In this document: piece after piece, positions 16,746 to 24,775 of the stretch | Position numbering within the stretch: position 1 is the stretch's first letter | Layout of the letters: every line of letters begins with the position of its first letter | NCBI RefSeq assembly: GCF_946479965.1 | Contig: NZ_CAMLHX010000036.1 | Location: 1-40,495, forward strand | Source of the DNA: an uncultured Mucilaginibacter sp. | GTDB taxonomy: Bacteria; Bacteroidota; Bacteroidia; Sphingobacteriales; Sphingobacteriaceae | Direction of reading: 5' to 3' | DNA: 40,495 bases | Position numbers and translations under genes: made by a program | The notes under the pieces: model-generated | Told to the model about the DNA's origin: nothing | The model's database searches: none | Seen by the model: only the letters and a program-made list of their open reading frames with translations

Positions 16746-18968
16746 TTGGAGACTCAGGAACTTACCACCGTTGAAACAGCCAAAGAACTTGGCCTACAAT
16801 CTCAGGAATTTGACCGCATAAAAGAAATATTGGGCCGTACGCCTAACTTTACCGAGCTATCTATCTTCTCGGTAATGTGGAGCGAGCATTGCTCTTATAA
16901 AAACTCTATCACCTGGCTTAAAACCTTGCCTAAAGATGGTCCGCGGATGCTGGCCAAAGCAGGCGAGGAAAATGCAGGCCTGGTTGACTTAGGCGATGGT
17001 ATAGGCTGCGCTTTCAAAATAGAATCGCACAACCACCCATCAGCTTTAGAGCCTTATCAAGGTGCTGCTACCGGTGTTGGTGGTATAAACCGCGATATTT
17101 TTACCATGGGTGCACGCCCTATCGCGCAGCTAAACTCACTGCGTTTTGGCGATCTGACCCAAGATCGTACTAAATGGCTGGTTAAGGGCGTAGTAAAAGG
17201 CATTGGTGATTATGGTAATGCCTTTGGTATTGCAACCGTTGGCGGAGAGTTATTCTTTGACGATTGCTACAATGTTAATCCGCTGGTTAACGCTATGTCT
17301 GCCGGTATTGTAAAGGCGGGCGAAACTGTTTCTGCAACATCATACGGTGTTGGCAACCCGGTTTACATAGTAGGTTCGGCAACAGGTAAAGATGGTATCC
17401 ATGGCGCGGCTTTCGCGTCAAAAAATATAACTGAAGACTCTATAAATGATTTACCGGCTGTACAGGTAGGTGATCCTTTCCAGGAGAAATTATTGTTGGA
17501 GGCTACGCTTGAGGTGATAAAAACAGGCGCTGTTGTAGGTATGCAGGATATGGGCGCTGCGGGTATTATCTGCTCCAACTCAGAAATGTCTGCCAAAGGC
17601 GAACATGGCATGAAGATCAATCTGGACGCCGTGCCAACCCGTCAGCCTAACATGAAACCATTTGAGATCCTGTTATCCGAGTCTCAGGAGCGTATGCTTA
17701 TTGTAGTTCATAAAGGTCGTGAGAAAGAAGTTGAAGCTGTTTTTGATAAATGGGATCTTAACTGCGCCATTATAGGCGAGGTTACCGATACCAAACGCCT
17801 GCATTATTATGCAAATGGCGAATTGGTGGCTGATGTGCCTGCTGACGATTTGGTTTTAGGTGGCGGCGCGCCGGTTTATGAGCGCGAATACCGCGAACCG
17901 GCTTATTACGCAGAATACCAAAAATTCAAAATTGAGGACGTTCCTCAACCCGAAAACTTAATAGATGTTGCCGAGCATTTGATCTCGCATCCAAATATTG
18001 CTTCTAAACGTTGGGTTACTGATCAGTACGACTCAATGGTAGGCGTGGCCACCATGACCACCAACCGCCCTTGCGATGCTGCTGTAGTCAACGTCATCGG
18101 AACAGACAAAGCCATTGTTTTAACAGTGGATTGTAACTCGCGCTATGTAAACGCAGATCCACAGAAGGGTACAGCAATTGCCGTTGCCGAAGCTGCACGT
18201 AATATTACCTGCGCAGGCGGCGAACCTGTGGCTATTACCAACTGTTTAAACTTTGGTAACCCATACGTGCCTGAGGTTTATTGGCAGTTTGTCGGCGCTA
18301 TCAAGGGCATGGGCGAAGCTTGTACCAAGTTTGAAACACCTGTTACCGGTGGTAACGTTAGTTTCTACAATCAATCGTCTGACGAAGGCCCCGTATTCCC
18401 TACGCCAACCATTGGTATGTTGGGTGTAATGGATGATGTGACCAACATCATGACGGCCGACTTTAAACAGCCGGATGACCTGGTATACCTGATAGGCGAG
18501 TCTGTAAATGATATCGCTTCTTCACAATACTTAGCGTCTTATCATAAAATATCAGCTTCTCCGGCACCATATTTTGATCTGGATAAAGAGTATGCCATGC
18601 ACCAGGTGGTGAAGCAACTTATCCAACATAAAATGATCCAGTCGGCGCATGATGTTGCTGATGGTGGCTTGTTTATAACATTGGTTGAGTCGTCTATGCC
18701 AAACGGATTGGGCTTTGATATATCATCAGATAACGGCGTACGTAAAGACGCTTTCTTATTCGGCGAAGCGCAGGGTAGGGTAGTGGTTAGCGTTGCCCCG
18801 GCAGACCAGGAACGTTTTGTAGAAATGATGGCCACCAGCGAAGTTGAGTTTAGCTATTTAGGCACCGTTAGCAACGGCTACATGCATGTTGATGAGCAAT
18901 CATTCGGGCATATAACCGATGTTAAATTGGTTTACGATAACGTGCTGCACGCTATATTAGGAGAATGA
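16746..18968 (+). CDS. purL: Phosphoribosylformylglycinamidine synthase, PurL subunit
   Basis: Fourth step of purine synthesis: FGAR to FGAM, using ammonia delivered by a separate glutaminase. At 740 residues this is the short PurL of the PurLQS type (as in Bacillus), without a fused glutaminase domain; purQ and purS are not in the window. Seen: [18 protein letters not shown], the substrate and nucleotide region [32 protein letters not shown], then [18 protein letters not shown] and in the second half [14 protein letters not shown] and [13 protein letters not shown]. There is no ATG near the conserved N-terminus ([16 protein letters not shown]), and the -7 box at 16711-16718 excludes the earlier TTG. 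The likely start is therefore TTG 16746, an uncommon start for so highly expressed a gene. The VOC gene overlaps its stop by 4 nt. Confidence 0.95.
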   Translation: METQELTTVETAKELGLQSQEFDRIKEILGRTPNFTELSIFSVMWSEHCSYKNSITWLKTLPKDGPRMLAKAGEENAGLVDLGDGIGCAFKIESHNHPSALEPYQGAATGVGGINRDIFTMGARPIAQLNSLRFGDLTQDRTKWLVKGVVKGIGDYGNAFGIATVGGELFFDDCYNVNPLVNAMSAGIVKAGETVSATSYGVGNPVYIVGSATGKDGIHGAAFASKNITEDSINDLPAVQVGDPFQEKLLLEATLEVIKTGAVVGMQDMGAAGIICSNSEMSAKGEHGMKINLDAVPTRQPNMKPFEILLSESQERMLIVVHKGREKEVEAVFDKWDLNCAIIGEVTDTKRLHYYANGELVADVPADDLVLGGGAPVYEREYREPAYYAEYQKFKIEDVPQPENLIDVAEHLISHPNIASKRWVTDQYDSMVGVATMTTNRPCDAAVVNVIGTDKAIVLTVDCNSRYVNADPQKGTAIAVAEAARNITCAGGEPVAITNCLNFGNPYVPEVYWQFVGAIKGMGEACTKFETPVTGGNVSFYNQSSDEGPVFPTPTIGMLGVMDDVTNIMTADFKQPDDLVYLIGESVNDIASSQYLASYHKISASPAPYFDLDKEYAMHQVVKQLIQHKMIQSAHDVADGGLFITLVESSMPNGLGFDISSDNGVRKDAFLFGEAQGRVVVSVAPADQERFVEMMATSEVEFSYLGTVSNGYMHVDEQSFGHITDVKLVYDNVLHAILGE

Positions 18969-19357
18969 TACCACGGATAAACCGGATCCATCACATAGCA
19001 ATTATTTGCTCAGACTATAATAAATCCAGGCACTTTTACACAAAGGTGCTTGGATTTGTTGTTTTAAGGGAAGTTTATCGGGAGGAAAGAAAGTCGCACA
19101 AATTAGACCTGCAGGTAGGCGATCAATACCAGATAGAGCTTTTCACTTTCCCTGATCCGCCGGCAAGGCCATCACGACCGGAGGCCGCAGGGCTGCGCCA
19201 TTTGGCTTTTGAGGTGGATAACTTGGATGAAGCAATAGCAGCAGTGCAGAGCCATAACGTAGTGGTAGAGCCTATTCGCATAGATGAGTTTACCGGCAAA
19301 CGTTTTACGTTTTTTGCAGATCCGGACGGGCTGCCGATAGAGTTTTATGAAGCATGA
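18965..19357 (+). CDS. VOC-superfamily protein, glyoxalase-like (YaeR/GloA2 type)
   Basis: A 130-residue vicinal-oxygen-chelate protein with two beta-alpha-beta-beta-beta modules. The four expected metal-ligand positions are filled: His in RIHHIAIIC (residue 9 or 10), Glu 58 in YQIELF, His 79 in LRHLAFEV and Glu 126 in PIEFYEA. It is closest by eye to the YaeR/GloA2 glyoxalase-I-like group, whose substrate is not settled. The ATG overlaps the purL stop (ATGA), so it is translationally coupled to purL. I know of no functional link to purine synthesis, and the pairing may simply be a shared transcript. Confidence 0.85.
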   Translation: MIPRINRIHHIAIICSDYNKSRHFYTKVLGFVVLREVYREERKSHKLDLQVGDQYQIELFTFPDPPARPSRPEAAGLRHLAFEVDNLDEAIAAVQSHNVVVEPIRIDEFTGKRFTFFADPDGLPIEFYEA

Positions 19358-19379
19358 TCTCCGGGTTTTATTGGGGGGT

Positions 19380-19427
19380 GCTCTGCGTTACTTTAAACAC
19401 AAAAGATCACAGAGAACGCCGCAGAGC
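19380..19427. repeat. Short inverted repeat (GCTCTGCG/CGCAGAGC)
   Basis: GCTCTGCG (19380-19387) and CGCAGAGC (19420-19427) flank a 32-nt loop containing CACAGAGAACGC. This looks like one of the small intergenic repeats common in this group. It lies 22 nt after the VOC gene and may also end transcription. Confidence 0.5.
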
Positions 19428-19519
19428 GCGCTGAGTTAAGGAAGATATAAATTGAAACAATTAATCTATAAATTGCGATAGGTAATTTATAGCGTCGTTA
19501 AAAAGGTGAGACTGTATTT

Positions 19520-19679
19520 GCCCCGGAGGGGCTACCTATTTGTAGATATTAAATTGAACGATTAAATGCTACGCAGGTGCAACCCCTGGCAGATAATGCC
19601 CGCTTGTAAATGGGTTGCTCCGATGGAGCAAAATGTACGCTTTAAACAACGTGCTACAAATAGGTAGCCCCTCTGGGGC
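19520..19679. repeat. 160-bp palindromic intergenic element (MITE/REP-like)
   Basis: Terminal inverted repeats of 26 nt (19520-19545 and 19654-19679) differ at one position. Each contains GGGGCTACCTATTTGTAG or its complement. Between them lie an inner hairpin TTGCTCC/GGAGCAA (19615-19631, loop GAT) and a GCAACCC/GGGTTGC pair (19579-19585 with 19612-19618). There is no coding frame. The perfect nested symmetry and the GGGGC-rich ends suggest a non-autonomous mobile or REP-type element that folds into a long stem. Confidence 0.75.
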
Positions 19680-19723
19680 AGGGCATCGTCAAGTTTTTTC
19701 GGAAAATGTATCGAGCAAAATGC

Positions 19724-19769
19724 CTGTCATGCTGTCATGTATTAAAAAAATAAAATATTAATAATCAGA
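19724..19769. repeat. Tandem CTGTCATG plus ATATTAATAATCAGA core (cluster E)
   Basis: CTGTCATG occurs twice in tandem (19724-19731 and 19732-19739), followed by ATATTAATAATCAGA at 19755-19769, identical to the 15-mer at 5615-5629. The core ends 11 nt before the likely start codon of the ketosynthase cassette, so it may overlap that operon's promoter. The whole region 19358-19780 (423 nt) holds no gene. Confidence 0.6.
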
Positions 19770-19780
19770 GATATAAACTA

Positions 19781-20404
19781 TTGAATATAAATAATTACAT
19801 AACATCAAGCTGTAGCATAGCCAACAATTGGGTCAGGAAAGATAGCGCTGTTGTTTTTACGCATAACGCCTCTTCGTCTGCTGATTTCTTATTATCGGTC
19901 TACCAAAATTTTCAGATCAGTTATCCCAAGTTTTATAAAATGGATGTGCTGAGTAAGCTAGGCTGGCTGGCCAGTGAAGTGCTATTGATGGACAGTTTTG
20001 ACAAGGAAGCCTACACCCCTGCCGAAGTAGGAATTGTATTAGCTAATTCTAACTCAAGTTTGGACAGTGACCTTAGGTACATGAAGAGTGTTGCCGATAT
20101 CCCAAGTCCGGCATTGTTTGTTTATACCCTGCCTAACATCATGATAGCCGAGATAAGTATCCGCAATGGTTTTAAGGGGGAGGGCGCGTTTTTTATTTCT
20201 GAAAAGTTTGACGCAGTTTTTATTGAAACCTATGTGAATAACCTTTTCATCAACAACAATATAAAATGCTGCATTTGCGGTTGGGTGGATGTTTTGGGTG
20301 ACGATTATAAAGCGGTATTGTTTTTGGTTGAAAAAGAACAAAGGGAAAACGCTGTGCTGTTTTCAAAAAACAATATGGATAGTATATTTGGCGGCGATAA
20401 GTAA
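19781..20404 (+). CDS. Ketosynthase-associated small protein, first gene of the KS cassette
   Basis: A 207-residue protein resembling the small beta-ketoacyl-synthase-like proteins that precede ketosynthases in Bacteroidota flexirubin/aryl-polyene-type clusters. Visible: an N-terminal part with QNFQISYPKFYKMDVLSKLGW, then ASEVLLMDSF, a segment VGIVLANSNSSLDSDLRYM that looks like the N-terminal strand-loop of a thiolase fold, and PSPALFVYTLPNIMIAEISI. It is too short to be a full ketosynthase and has no TACSS or HGTGT motif, so it is probably structural or regulatory. No ATG lies near the N-terminus; TTG 19781 is the best start. The next gene begins 4 nt after the stop. The family link is from memory of similar clusters and is moderately secure. 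Confidence 0.7.
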   Translation: MNINNYITSSCSIANNWVRKDSAVVFTHNASSSADFLLSVYQNFQISYPKFYKMDVLSKLGWLASEVLLMDSFDKEAYTPAEVGIVLANSNSSLDSDLRYMKSVADIPSPALFVYTLPNIMIAEISIRNGFKGEGAFFISEKFDAVFIETYVNNLFINNNIKCCICGWVDVLGDDYKAVLFLVEKEQRENAVLFSKNNMDSIFGGDK

Positions 20405-20408
20405 CAGC

Positions 20409-21608
20409 ATGGGTTCAGCAGTATATATAGCAGGTGTAGGAGTAATTTCGGCCATTGGTAACAATGTGTCCGAGAACCTGGCAGCGTTTGAGAAGGAAAT
20501 GGCGGGAATAGGCGAGATAACCCACATGACTACCAGGCATAAAGGCGAGTTACCTGTAGCAGAAGTAAAACTGGATAATGACGAGCTGGCCCAGCTTGCA
20601 GGCATGTCTGCAGAGACCAGTCGCACCAAACTGCTAAGCGTTGTGGCCGCGCGCGAGGCTTTGCGCGATTCGGGGGTTGAAAATATACTTGGTCTGCGCA
20701 CAGGCTTTGTATCTGCCAATACCGTTGGTGGCATGGATAAAAGCGAAGACTTTTTTGTAGAATTTTTGAAGGATAATAGCAAAGGCAAACTGAGGCGGAT
20801 ATTTGACCACGAGTGTGGCAGCGTAACCGAAGTGGTTGCCGGTCAGCTGGGAATTAAAGATCACATCTCCACCATTAGTACAGCCTGTTCATCATCGGCC
20901 AACGCGGTGTTTTACGGCGCACGCTTAATTAAAAATGATATACTTGACGTTGTGGTAGCGGGCGGTGCAGATGCATTGACCAAATTTACCCTGAATGGCT
21001 TTAACACCCTGATGATATTAGATAAGAACTTTTGCAAACCGTTTGATGATAACCGCGAGGGCTTAAACCTGGGCGAAGGTGCGGGTTATGTAGTGCTGGT
21101 ATCAGATAAAGTAGCTGCTCAATTAAATAAGCCTATGTATTGTACGCTAAGCGGTTATAATAACAGCAACGATGCCTATCATCAAACAGCGTCATCACCC
21201 GAAGGTACGGGCTCGTTTATGGCTATGCAAGGGGCTTTGAATAAAGCGCGCTTACAGGCATCAGATATAGATTACGTTAACTTGCACGGCACCGGAACGC
21301 CCAATAACGACAGCGCAGAGGGTACTGCTGTAAAGCGATTGTTTGGCGATAGCTATCCAGCCATGAGCTCTACCAAATCTTTTACCGGGCATACGCTGGG
21401 AGCAAGTGGTGGTATTGAGGCCGTATACGCTGTTTTGGCTATAAAGCATGGGCTGATCTACCCCAATCTTCGTTTTGAAACGCCTATGCAGGGTCTTGAT
21501 ATTGTACCGCAAAAGCATTTATCAAAAGACAAAAAAATACAAAATGTGTTATCCAACTCTTTTGGTTTTGGCGGCAATTGTACATCGTTAATTTTCTCGG
21601 CCTGCTGA
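20409..21608 (+). CDS. Beta-ketoacyl-ACP synthase, catalytically complete
   Basis: A 399-residue thiolase-fold condensing enzyme, starting at ATG 20409 (MGSAVYIAGVGVISAIGNNV). The full Cys-His-His triad is present: Cys 160 in STACSSSANAVF, His 293 in NLHGTGTPNND and His 328 in SFTGHTLGASGG. It ends NSFGFGGNCTSLIFSAC. The arrangement with an adjacent triad-less partner (21610-22668) and a FabZ-like protein is that of aryl-polyene/flexirubin or type II polyketide-like systems rather than housekeeping FabF. A housekeeping-type FabF is encoded separately at 30329. It would extend an ACP-bound acyl chain; no ACP gene is in this cassette, so it must borrow one. Spacing to both neighbours is 1-4 nt, so this is one operon. 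Confidence 0.92.
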   Translation: MGSAVYIAGVGVISAIGNNVSENLAAFEKEMAGIGEITHMTTRHKGELPVAEVKLDNDELAQLAGMSAETSRTKLLSVVAAREALRDSGVENILGLRTGFVSANTVGGMDKSEDFFVEFLKDNSKGKLRRIFDHECGSVTEVVAGQLGIKDHISTISTACSSSANAVFYGARLIKNDILDVVVAGGADALTKFTLNGFNTLMILDKNFCKPFDDNREGLNLGEGAGYVVLVSDKVAAQLNKPMYCTLSGYNNSNDAYHQTASSPEGTGSFMAMQGALNKARLQASDIDYVNLHGTGTPNNDSAEGTAVKRLFGDSYPAMSSTKSFTGHTLGASGGIEAVYAVLAIKHGLIYPNLRFETPMQGLDIVPQKHLSKDKKIQNVLSNSFGFGGNCTSLIFSAC

Positions 21609-21609
21609 T

Positions 21610-22668
21610 ATGAGTATATACATCCGTTCCGCAGCAAGCGTATCCGCACAAAATACTTTAGGTAATACAGGCTTTTTAACTGATCCTGTTACTTATACGG
21701 GTACGCGCCTACCCGCCATTGAACCCGATTATAAAAAATATATCGACCCCAAATTGATAAGGCGCATGAGCCATGTAATTAAAATGGGAGTAGCAGCTGC
21801 GCAGGAGTGTTTAAGCAACGCGCAGGTTGAAATGCCGGGTGCGATAGTTACAGGTACCGCTTTTGGCTGCCTTGAAGATACCTACACCTTTTTAGGGCGG
21901 ATAATTGATATGGAGGAGGAAATGCTTCCGCCAACGGCGTTTATCCAGTCGACCCATAACACAGTTGGCGCGCAGGTAGCGCTGATGTTGAAGTGCCATG
22001 CTTATAACAACACATTTGTACACAAAGGAGTATCGTTTGAAAATGCTTTGTTAGATGGCATGCTGCTGTTGAAAGAGCAGGATGCCGATAATGTTTTGGT
22101 GGGCGGTATTGATGAAATGACGGATGCCAGTTTTACGGTATTGACCCGGTTGGGTTTATACAAGCGACAACCAATAACTAACCTGGAGTTATATAATTCT
22201 CCATCAGCAGGCACTATAGGTGGCGAGGGCGCGTCGTTTGTATTGCTGACGGATAAAACCTCGTCGGAAAATATGGCCGAGCTACGGGCCTTAAAAACGC
22301 TATTTAAACCAACGGAACCGATCTGTGAAATTATTGCCGCATTTTTAACTAAAGAAGGTTTAAGCGCTGCCGATATTGATGTAGTAGTAACCGGCAAAAA
22401 CGGCGATACCCGAAACGACGCGGTTTATGATTTTTTACCTGGCATGTTTGGCGACAGTACGATTGCCAATTACAAGCACCTGTGTGGCGAGTATCCAACC
22501 TCATCAGCATTTGGTTTATGGATGGCGGCTAATATGGTAAAGGAGGGAACTGTTCCGCCCATAACCATTCAAAAAGCTTCAGAAAAGGGTAGAACACCTA
22601 AAAAAGTGTTGTTTTATAATCATTATCAAAACGTTTATCACTCATTAATGCTACTTTCCGCCCGTTAA
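21610..22668 (+). CDS. Ketosynthase-like partner lacking the catalytic triad (chain-length-factor-like)
   Basis: A 352-residue thiolase-fold protein that starts 1 nt after the upstream KS stop. By eye alignment with that KS, its Cys 160 corresponds to Gly 140 here (TFVHKGVSFENAL). The first His corresponds to a Gly near 262 (TGKNGDTRND), and the second His to Glu 294 (YKHLCGEYPTS). All three catalytic positions are therefore lost while the fold elements (VGGIDEMTDASF, GGEGASFVLL) remain. This is how chain-length factors of type II PKS heterodimers and partner KSs of aryl-polyene systems look, so it probably forms a heterodimer with the active KS and shapes product length (inference). It is not a decaying pseudogene: the frame is open and the overlap-tight operon is intact. 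Confidence 0.85.
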   Translation: MSIYIRSAASVSAQNTLGNTGFLTDPVTYTGTRLPAIEPDYKKYIDPKLIRRMSHVIKMGVAAAQECLSNAQVEMPGAIVTGTAFGCLEDTYTFLGRIIDMEEEMLPPTAFIQSTHNTVGAQVALMLKCHAYNNTFVHKGVSFENALLDGMLLLKEQDADNVLVGGIDEMTDASFTVLTRLGLYKRQPITNLELYNSPSAGTIGGEGASFVLLTDKTSSENMAELRALKTLFKPTEPICEIIAAFLTKEGLSAADIDVVVTGKNGDTRNDAVYDFLPGMFGDSTIANYKHLCGEYPTSSAFGLWMAANMVKEGTVPPITIQKASEKGRTPKKVLFYNHYQNVYHSLMLLSAR

Positions 22669-22670
22669 TA

Positions 22671-23030
22671 ATGATACAGCCCGTTTTTAAAATATTATCT
22701 ACAGAAAATACTGAAAATAGTATAGTAGCTCTATTGCAGGTTGATGCTGCCAGCGATATTTTTAAAGGGCATTTCCCTGATCAACCGGTTGTGCCGGGCG
22801 CTTGCATGCTACAAACGGTAAAGGAAATACTGGAGGATAATTTTAAAACCCCGCTTAGGATGCTTAAGGCGGATAACCTTAAGTTTTTGAACATGGTAAC
22901 TCCGGATACATCGGAGCTGACCATGACGATCAATTATCAATCTCTCGATGATGAAATTAAGATCAGCGCCGAACTGGTAAGTGAACCAACTGTTTTTATG
23001 AAACTACAGGCGACGTTTACTGAACGATAA
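22671..23030 (+). CDS. FabA/FabZ-like hot-dog dehydratase with catalytic Glu replaced
   Basis: A 119-residue single hot-dog-fold protein. The signature GHFPDQPVVPGACMLQ holds the catalytic His 34 and the usual Pro/Gly pattern. In FabZ a glutamate (or Asp in FabA) stands 14 residues after that His; here the position is Gln 48. Dehydration may thus use another residue, or the protein may act only in binding or isomerisation. It starts 2 nt after the preceding gene and ends the four-gene cassette. The expected reaction is removal of water from a 3-hydroxyacyl-ACP made by the KS pair plus a ketoreductase encoded elsewhere. No ketoreductase, ACP or transport genes follow, so the cassette is minimal. 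Confidence 0.88.
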   Translation: MIQPVFKILSTENTENSIVALLQVDAASDIFKGHFPDQPVVPGACMLQTVKEILEDNFKTPLRMLKADNLKFLNMVTPDTSELTMTINYQSLDDEIKISAELVSEPTVFMKLQATFTER

Positions 23031-23033
23031 AAG

Positions 23034-23229
23034 TGTTTCACTGTGAAACAAAAGACGGTTAATTTGCAATATTTTGATAATCAGAATATTATGTGACTTC
23101 TACAGCTAATTTTCCTGACTTATAAGTAGTTTCATTTTGTTTCACTTAAAATTTTAAACTTCTAAAATTCAAATACTTACCAAAAAAAGTGTTTCATCCG
23201 TTTCATATTGTTCCTTATTCATGTGAAAC
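23034..23229. repeat. GTTTCAC word cluster with AATATTTTGATAATCAGA core (cluster C)
   Basis: TGTTTCAC/GTGAAACA forms a tight palindrome at 23034-23050. The core ATATTTTGATAATCAGA follows at 23069-23085 and is itself embedded in AATATT...AATATT. GTTTCA(C/T) then recurs at 23129-23135, 23139-23145, 23191-23197 and 23200-23206, with an inverted GTGAAAC at 23223-23229. That makes seven copies of one word in about 195 nt. There is no gene in 23031-23318. Confidence 0.75.
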
Positions 23230-23305
23230 GGAACACCCCGCAAATTCCCTAATATTCCGACTTTAAAAAACACATTTCAATGATTTAACGTTAAGGCTAT
23301 TTAGT

Positions 23306-23313
23306 TAAGTTTG
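23306..23313 (+). promoter_or_regulatory. -7 box directly before the PLP enzyme gene
   Basis: TAAGTTTG matches TAnnTTTG and ends 5 nt before the ATG at 23319, so the transcript may be leaderless. No TTG element is found 17-23 nt upstream. Confidence 0.45.
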
Positions 23314-23318
23314 TCATT

Positions 23319-24434
23319 ATGAAACAGGAAACCATAGCCATACACGCAGGCAACCATACCGACGAATTTACAGGCGCGGTAGTGCAACCCATCACCCTGT
23401 CCACCACTTTTGAACGTAAACCAGATGGCAGCTTTCGCGAAGGTTACATCTACAGCAGGGCGTCAAACCCAAACCGTACTTCGTTGGAAAATGTGCTGGC
23501 TAAGTTAGAATGCGGTACAGATGCGGCAGCATTTGCATCAGGTAATGCCGCCGGGATGGCTGTGTTTCAATCATTAGCATCGGGCACACATATAATTGCT
23601 CCTGATGATATGTATCATGGCCTGCGTAATCAATTAAAGCTATTATTTACCGGCATATTGGAATTTGATTTTATCGACTTAAACAACAGCGAGGTATTAA
23701 ACGCTCATATTAAGCCCAATACAGGTTTGATATGGATAGAAACGCCGTCTAATCCACTATTGAAGATAACTGATATTAAGGCTGTGGTTGCCATCGCCCG
23801 CAAGCACTACATCAAGGTAGCCTGCGATAATACCTTTGCCTCGCCCATTTGCCAGCAGCCATTAACACTGGGCGCTGATATAGTAATGCACTCATCTACC
23901 AAATACTTTGGCGGTCATAGTGATTTAATGGGAGGCGCTTTAATAACCGCCGAGGATAGCGACTGGTGGAAGAGAATCCGCGAGATCCAGACGATGGGTG
24001 GGGCGATACCATCACCACAAGATTGTTATATGCTGACAAGAAGCATTAAAACCCTGCCTTACCGCATACGTGGACATGTTAGCAATGCGCAGGCGCTGGC
24101 TGAATTTCTAAGCGAACAGCCGGCTGTTGAGCAGGTATTATATCCGGGTTTGCCATCGCATCCCGGGCACAAGGTTGCAAAAGAACAAATGACAGGTTTT
24201 GGAGGAATGCTATCGTTTACACTAAAGGGCGGCCCCGAGGCGGCCAATCGTGTTATTAATAACTTGAAGCTGTTTACCCGCGCCACCAGTTTAGGCGGTG
24301 TAGAAAGCCTGATAGAGCACCGCGCCACTATGGAAGGCCCCGATACCAAAACGCCATTTAATCTATTGAGAATATCTGTTGGATTGGAGCATATTGATGA
24401 TTTGATTGCTGATATGAAGCAGGGTCTTTCTTGA
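23319..24434 (+). CDS. Trans-sulfuration PLP enzyme (cystathionine gamma-synthase / O-acetylhomoserine-type)
   Basis: A 371-residue member of the Cys/Met metabolism PLP family. Seen: MKQETIAIHAGNHTDEFTGA, the substrate loop YIYSRASNPNRTSLEN, the PLP phosphate region SGNAAGMAVFQSL, DDMYHGLRNQ with the stacking Tyr, ETPSNPLLKITDI, the PLP-facing Asp in ACDNTFASP, and the Schiff-base Lys 195 in SSTKYFGGHSD. C-terminal TRATSLGGVESLIEHRATM is typical of the family. Which reaction it runs (gamma-synthase, gamma-lyase or sulfhydrylase) cannot be fixed from sequence. Its location directly upstream of the metX-hom leader makes a role with O-acetylhomoserine or cystathionine plausible. At about 370 residues it is shorter than O-acetylhomoserine sulfhydrylases (about 430). 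It has its own promoter box, not the riboswitch. Confidence 0.88.
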   Translation: MKQETIAIHAGNHTDEFTGAVVQPITLSTTFERKPDGSFREGYIYSRASNPNRTSLENVLAKLECGTDAAAFASGNAAGMAVFQSLASGTHIIAPDDMYHGLRNQLKLLFTGILEFDFIDLNNSEVLNAHIKPNTGLIWIETPSNPLLKITDIKAVVAIARKHYIKVACDNTFASPICQQPLTLGADIVMHSSTKYFGGHSDLMGGALITAEDSDWWKRIREIQTMGGAIPSPQDCYMLTRSIKTLPYRIRGHVSNAQALAEFLSEQPAVEQVLYPGLPSHPGHKVAKEQMTGFGGMLSFTLKGGPEAANRVINNLKLFTRATSLGGVESLIEHRATMEGPDTKTPFNLLRISVGLEHIDDLIADMKQGLS

Positions 24435-24460
24435 GGCTTTTACCTTTTACCTCCAAAAAA

Positions 24461-24491
24461 TTTGCTTTTACGCAATCAAAACCTATATTTG
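24461..24491 (+). promoter_or_regulatory. Promoter of the metX-hom leader
   Basis: TTTG at 24461-24464, a 19-nt spacer and TATATTTG at 24484-24491 match the Bacteroidota sigma-A-type consensus exactly. Transcription should start near 24497, about 50 nt before the riboswitch, giving a leader of roughly 330 nt to metX. Confidence 0.75.
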
Positions 24492-24544
24492 CAGCACATT
24501 GCAATAGCGATGTAATTGATCAGTATTCCTTTCAGGCATATTTG

Positions 24545-24654
24545 ATTTATAAAGAAGCGGCGAGAGATCAGGCTCCGTGACCCGCTGGCAACCCTCGGCA
24601 AATGCAGAGAAGGTGCCAATTCCTGCCCCGGTAAATATCCCGGGAAATATAAAT
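24545..24654 (+). ncRNA. S-adenosylmethionine riboswitch, SAM-I clan
   Basis: The closing helix P1 is ATTTATA (24545-24551) with TATAAAT (24648-24654). Inside it are the conserved strings of the SAM-I clan: AAGCGGCGAGAGATCAGG, then GTGACCCGCTGGCAACCC (AGCGG pairs with CCGCT to form P2, with the GA-rich kink-turn region), a P3 segment, then GGTGCCAATTCCTGCC and a short GC hairpin around CCCGG...CCGGG. The order and strings agree with the SAM-I core (GGCAACC ... GGTGC-AATTCC). It sits upstream of metX and homoserine dehydrogenase, the expected targets. Binding of SAM should lower expression of the operon. Because no strong intrinsic terminator follows directly, the read-out may be something other than plain termination. 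Confidence 0.88.
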
Positions 24655-24661
24655 TAACAAT

Positions 24662-24763
24662 ATGGAAAATTTAACAAACACCCTTCAAGTAGACTTTATT
24701 AATACCGTAAAAGGTACATCGCTTTGCTATGCCCCGGGCATGTATATGCGTAGCTGTTGCTGA
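24662..24763 (+). CDS. Candidate leader peptide ending Cys-Cys, between riboswitch and metX
   Basis: A 33-codon reading frame begins with ATG 24662, 7 nt after the riboswitch closing helix. It ends in YAPGMYMRSCC with tandem Cys codons TGT TGC directly before the TGA at 24761. A third Cys lies at residue 22, and Met residues cluster at 27 and 29. The frame fills the space between the riboswitch and a hairpin that starts 12 nt after its stop. A ribosome pausing on the Cys codons would sit against that hairpin, as expected for a sulfur-amino-acid sensing leader. I do not recognise the peptide from a named family. It could alternatively be a small stable protein. That it is translated is an inference. 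Confidence 0.55.
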   Translation: MENLTNTLQVDFINTVKGTSLCYAPGMYMRSCC

Positions 24764-24775
24764 TACAGTTAATTC

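Noticed and set aside
20289..20408. Longer N-terminus for the active ketosynthase (start at 20289)
   Set aside because: The extra 40 residues overlap the upstream gene and are not ketosynthase-like. ATG 20409 gives the canonical VYIAGVGVISAIG start.
21610..22668. Triad-less ketosynthase as a pseudogene
   Set aside because: The frame is complete, the gene is tightly coupled to its neighbours and all three catalytic positions are replaced without frame damage, which fits a chain-length-factor-like partner.
23034..23229. CRISPR-like array
   Set aside because: The repeated unit is only 7 nt, occurs in both orientations at irregular spacing and has no cas genes nearby.
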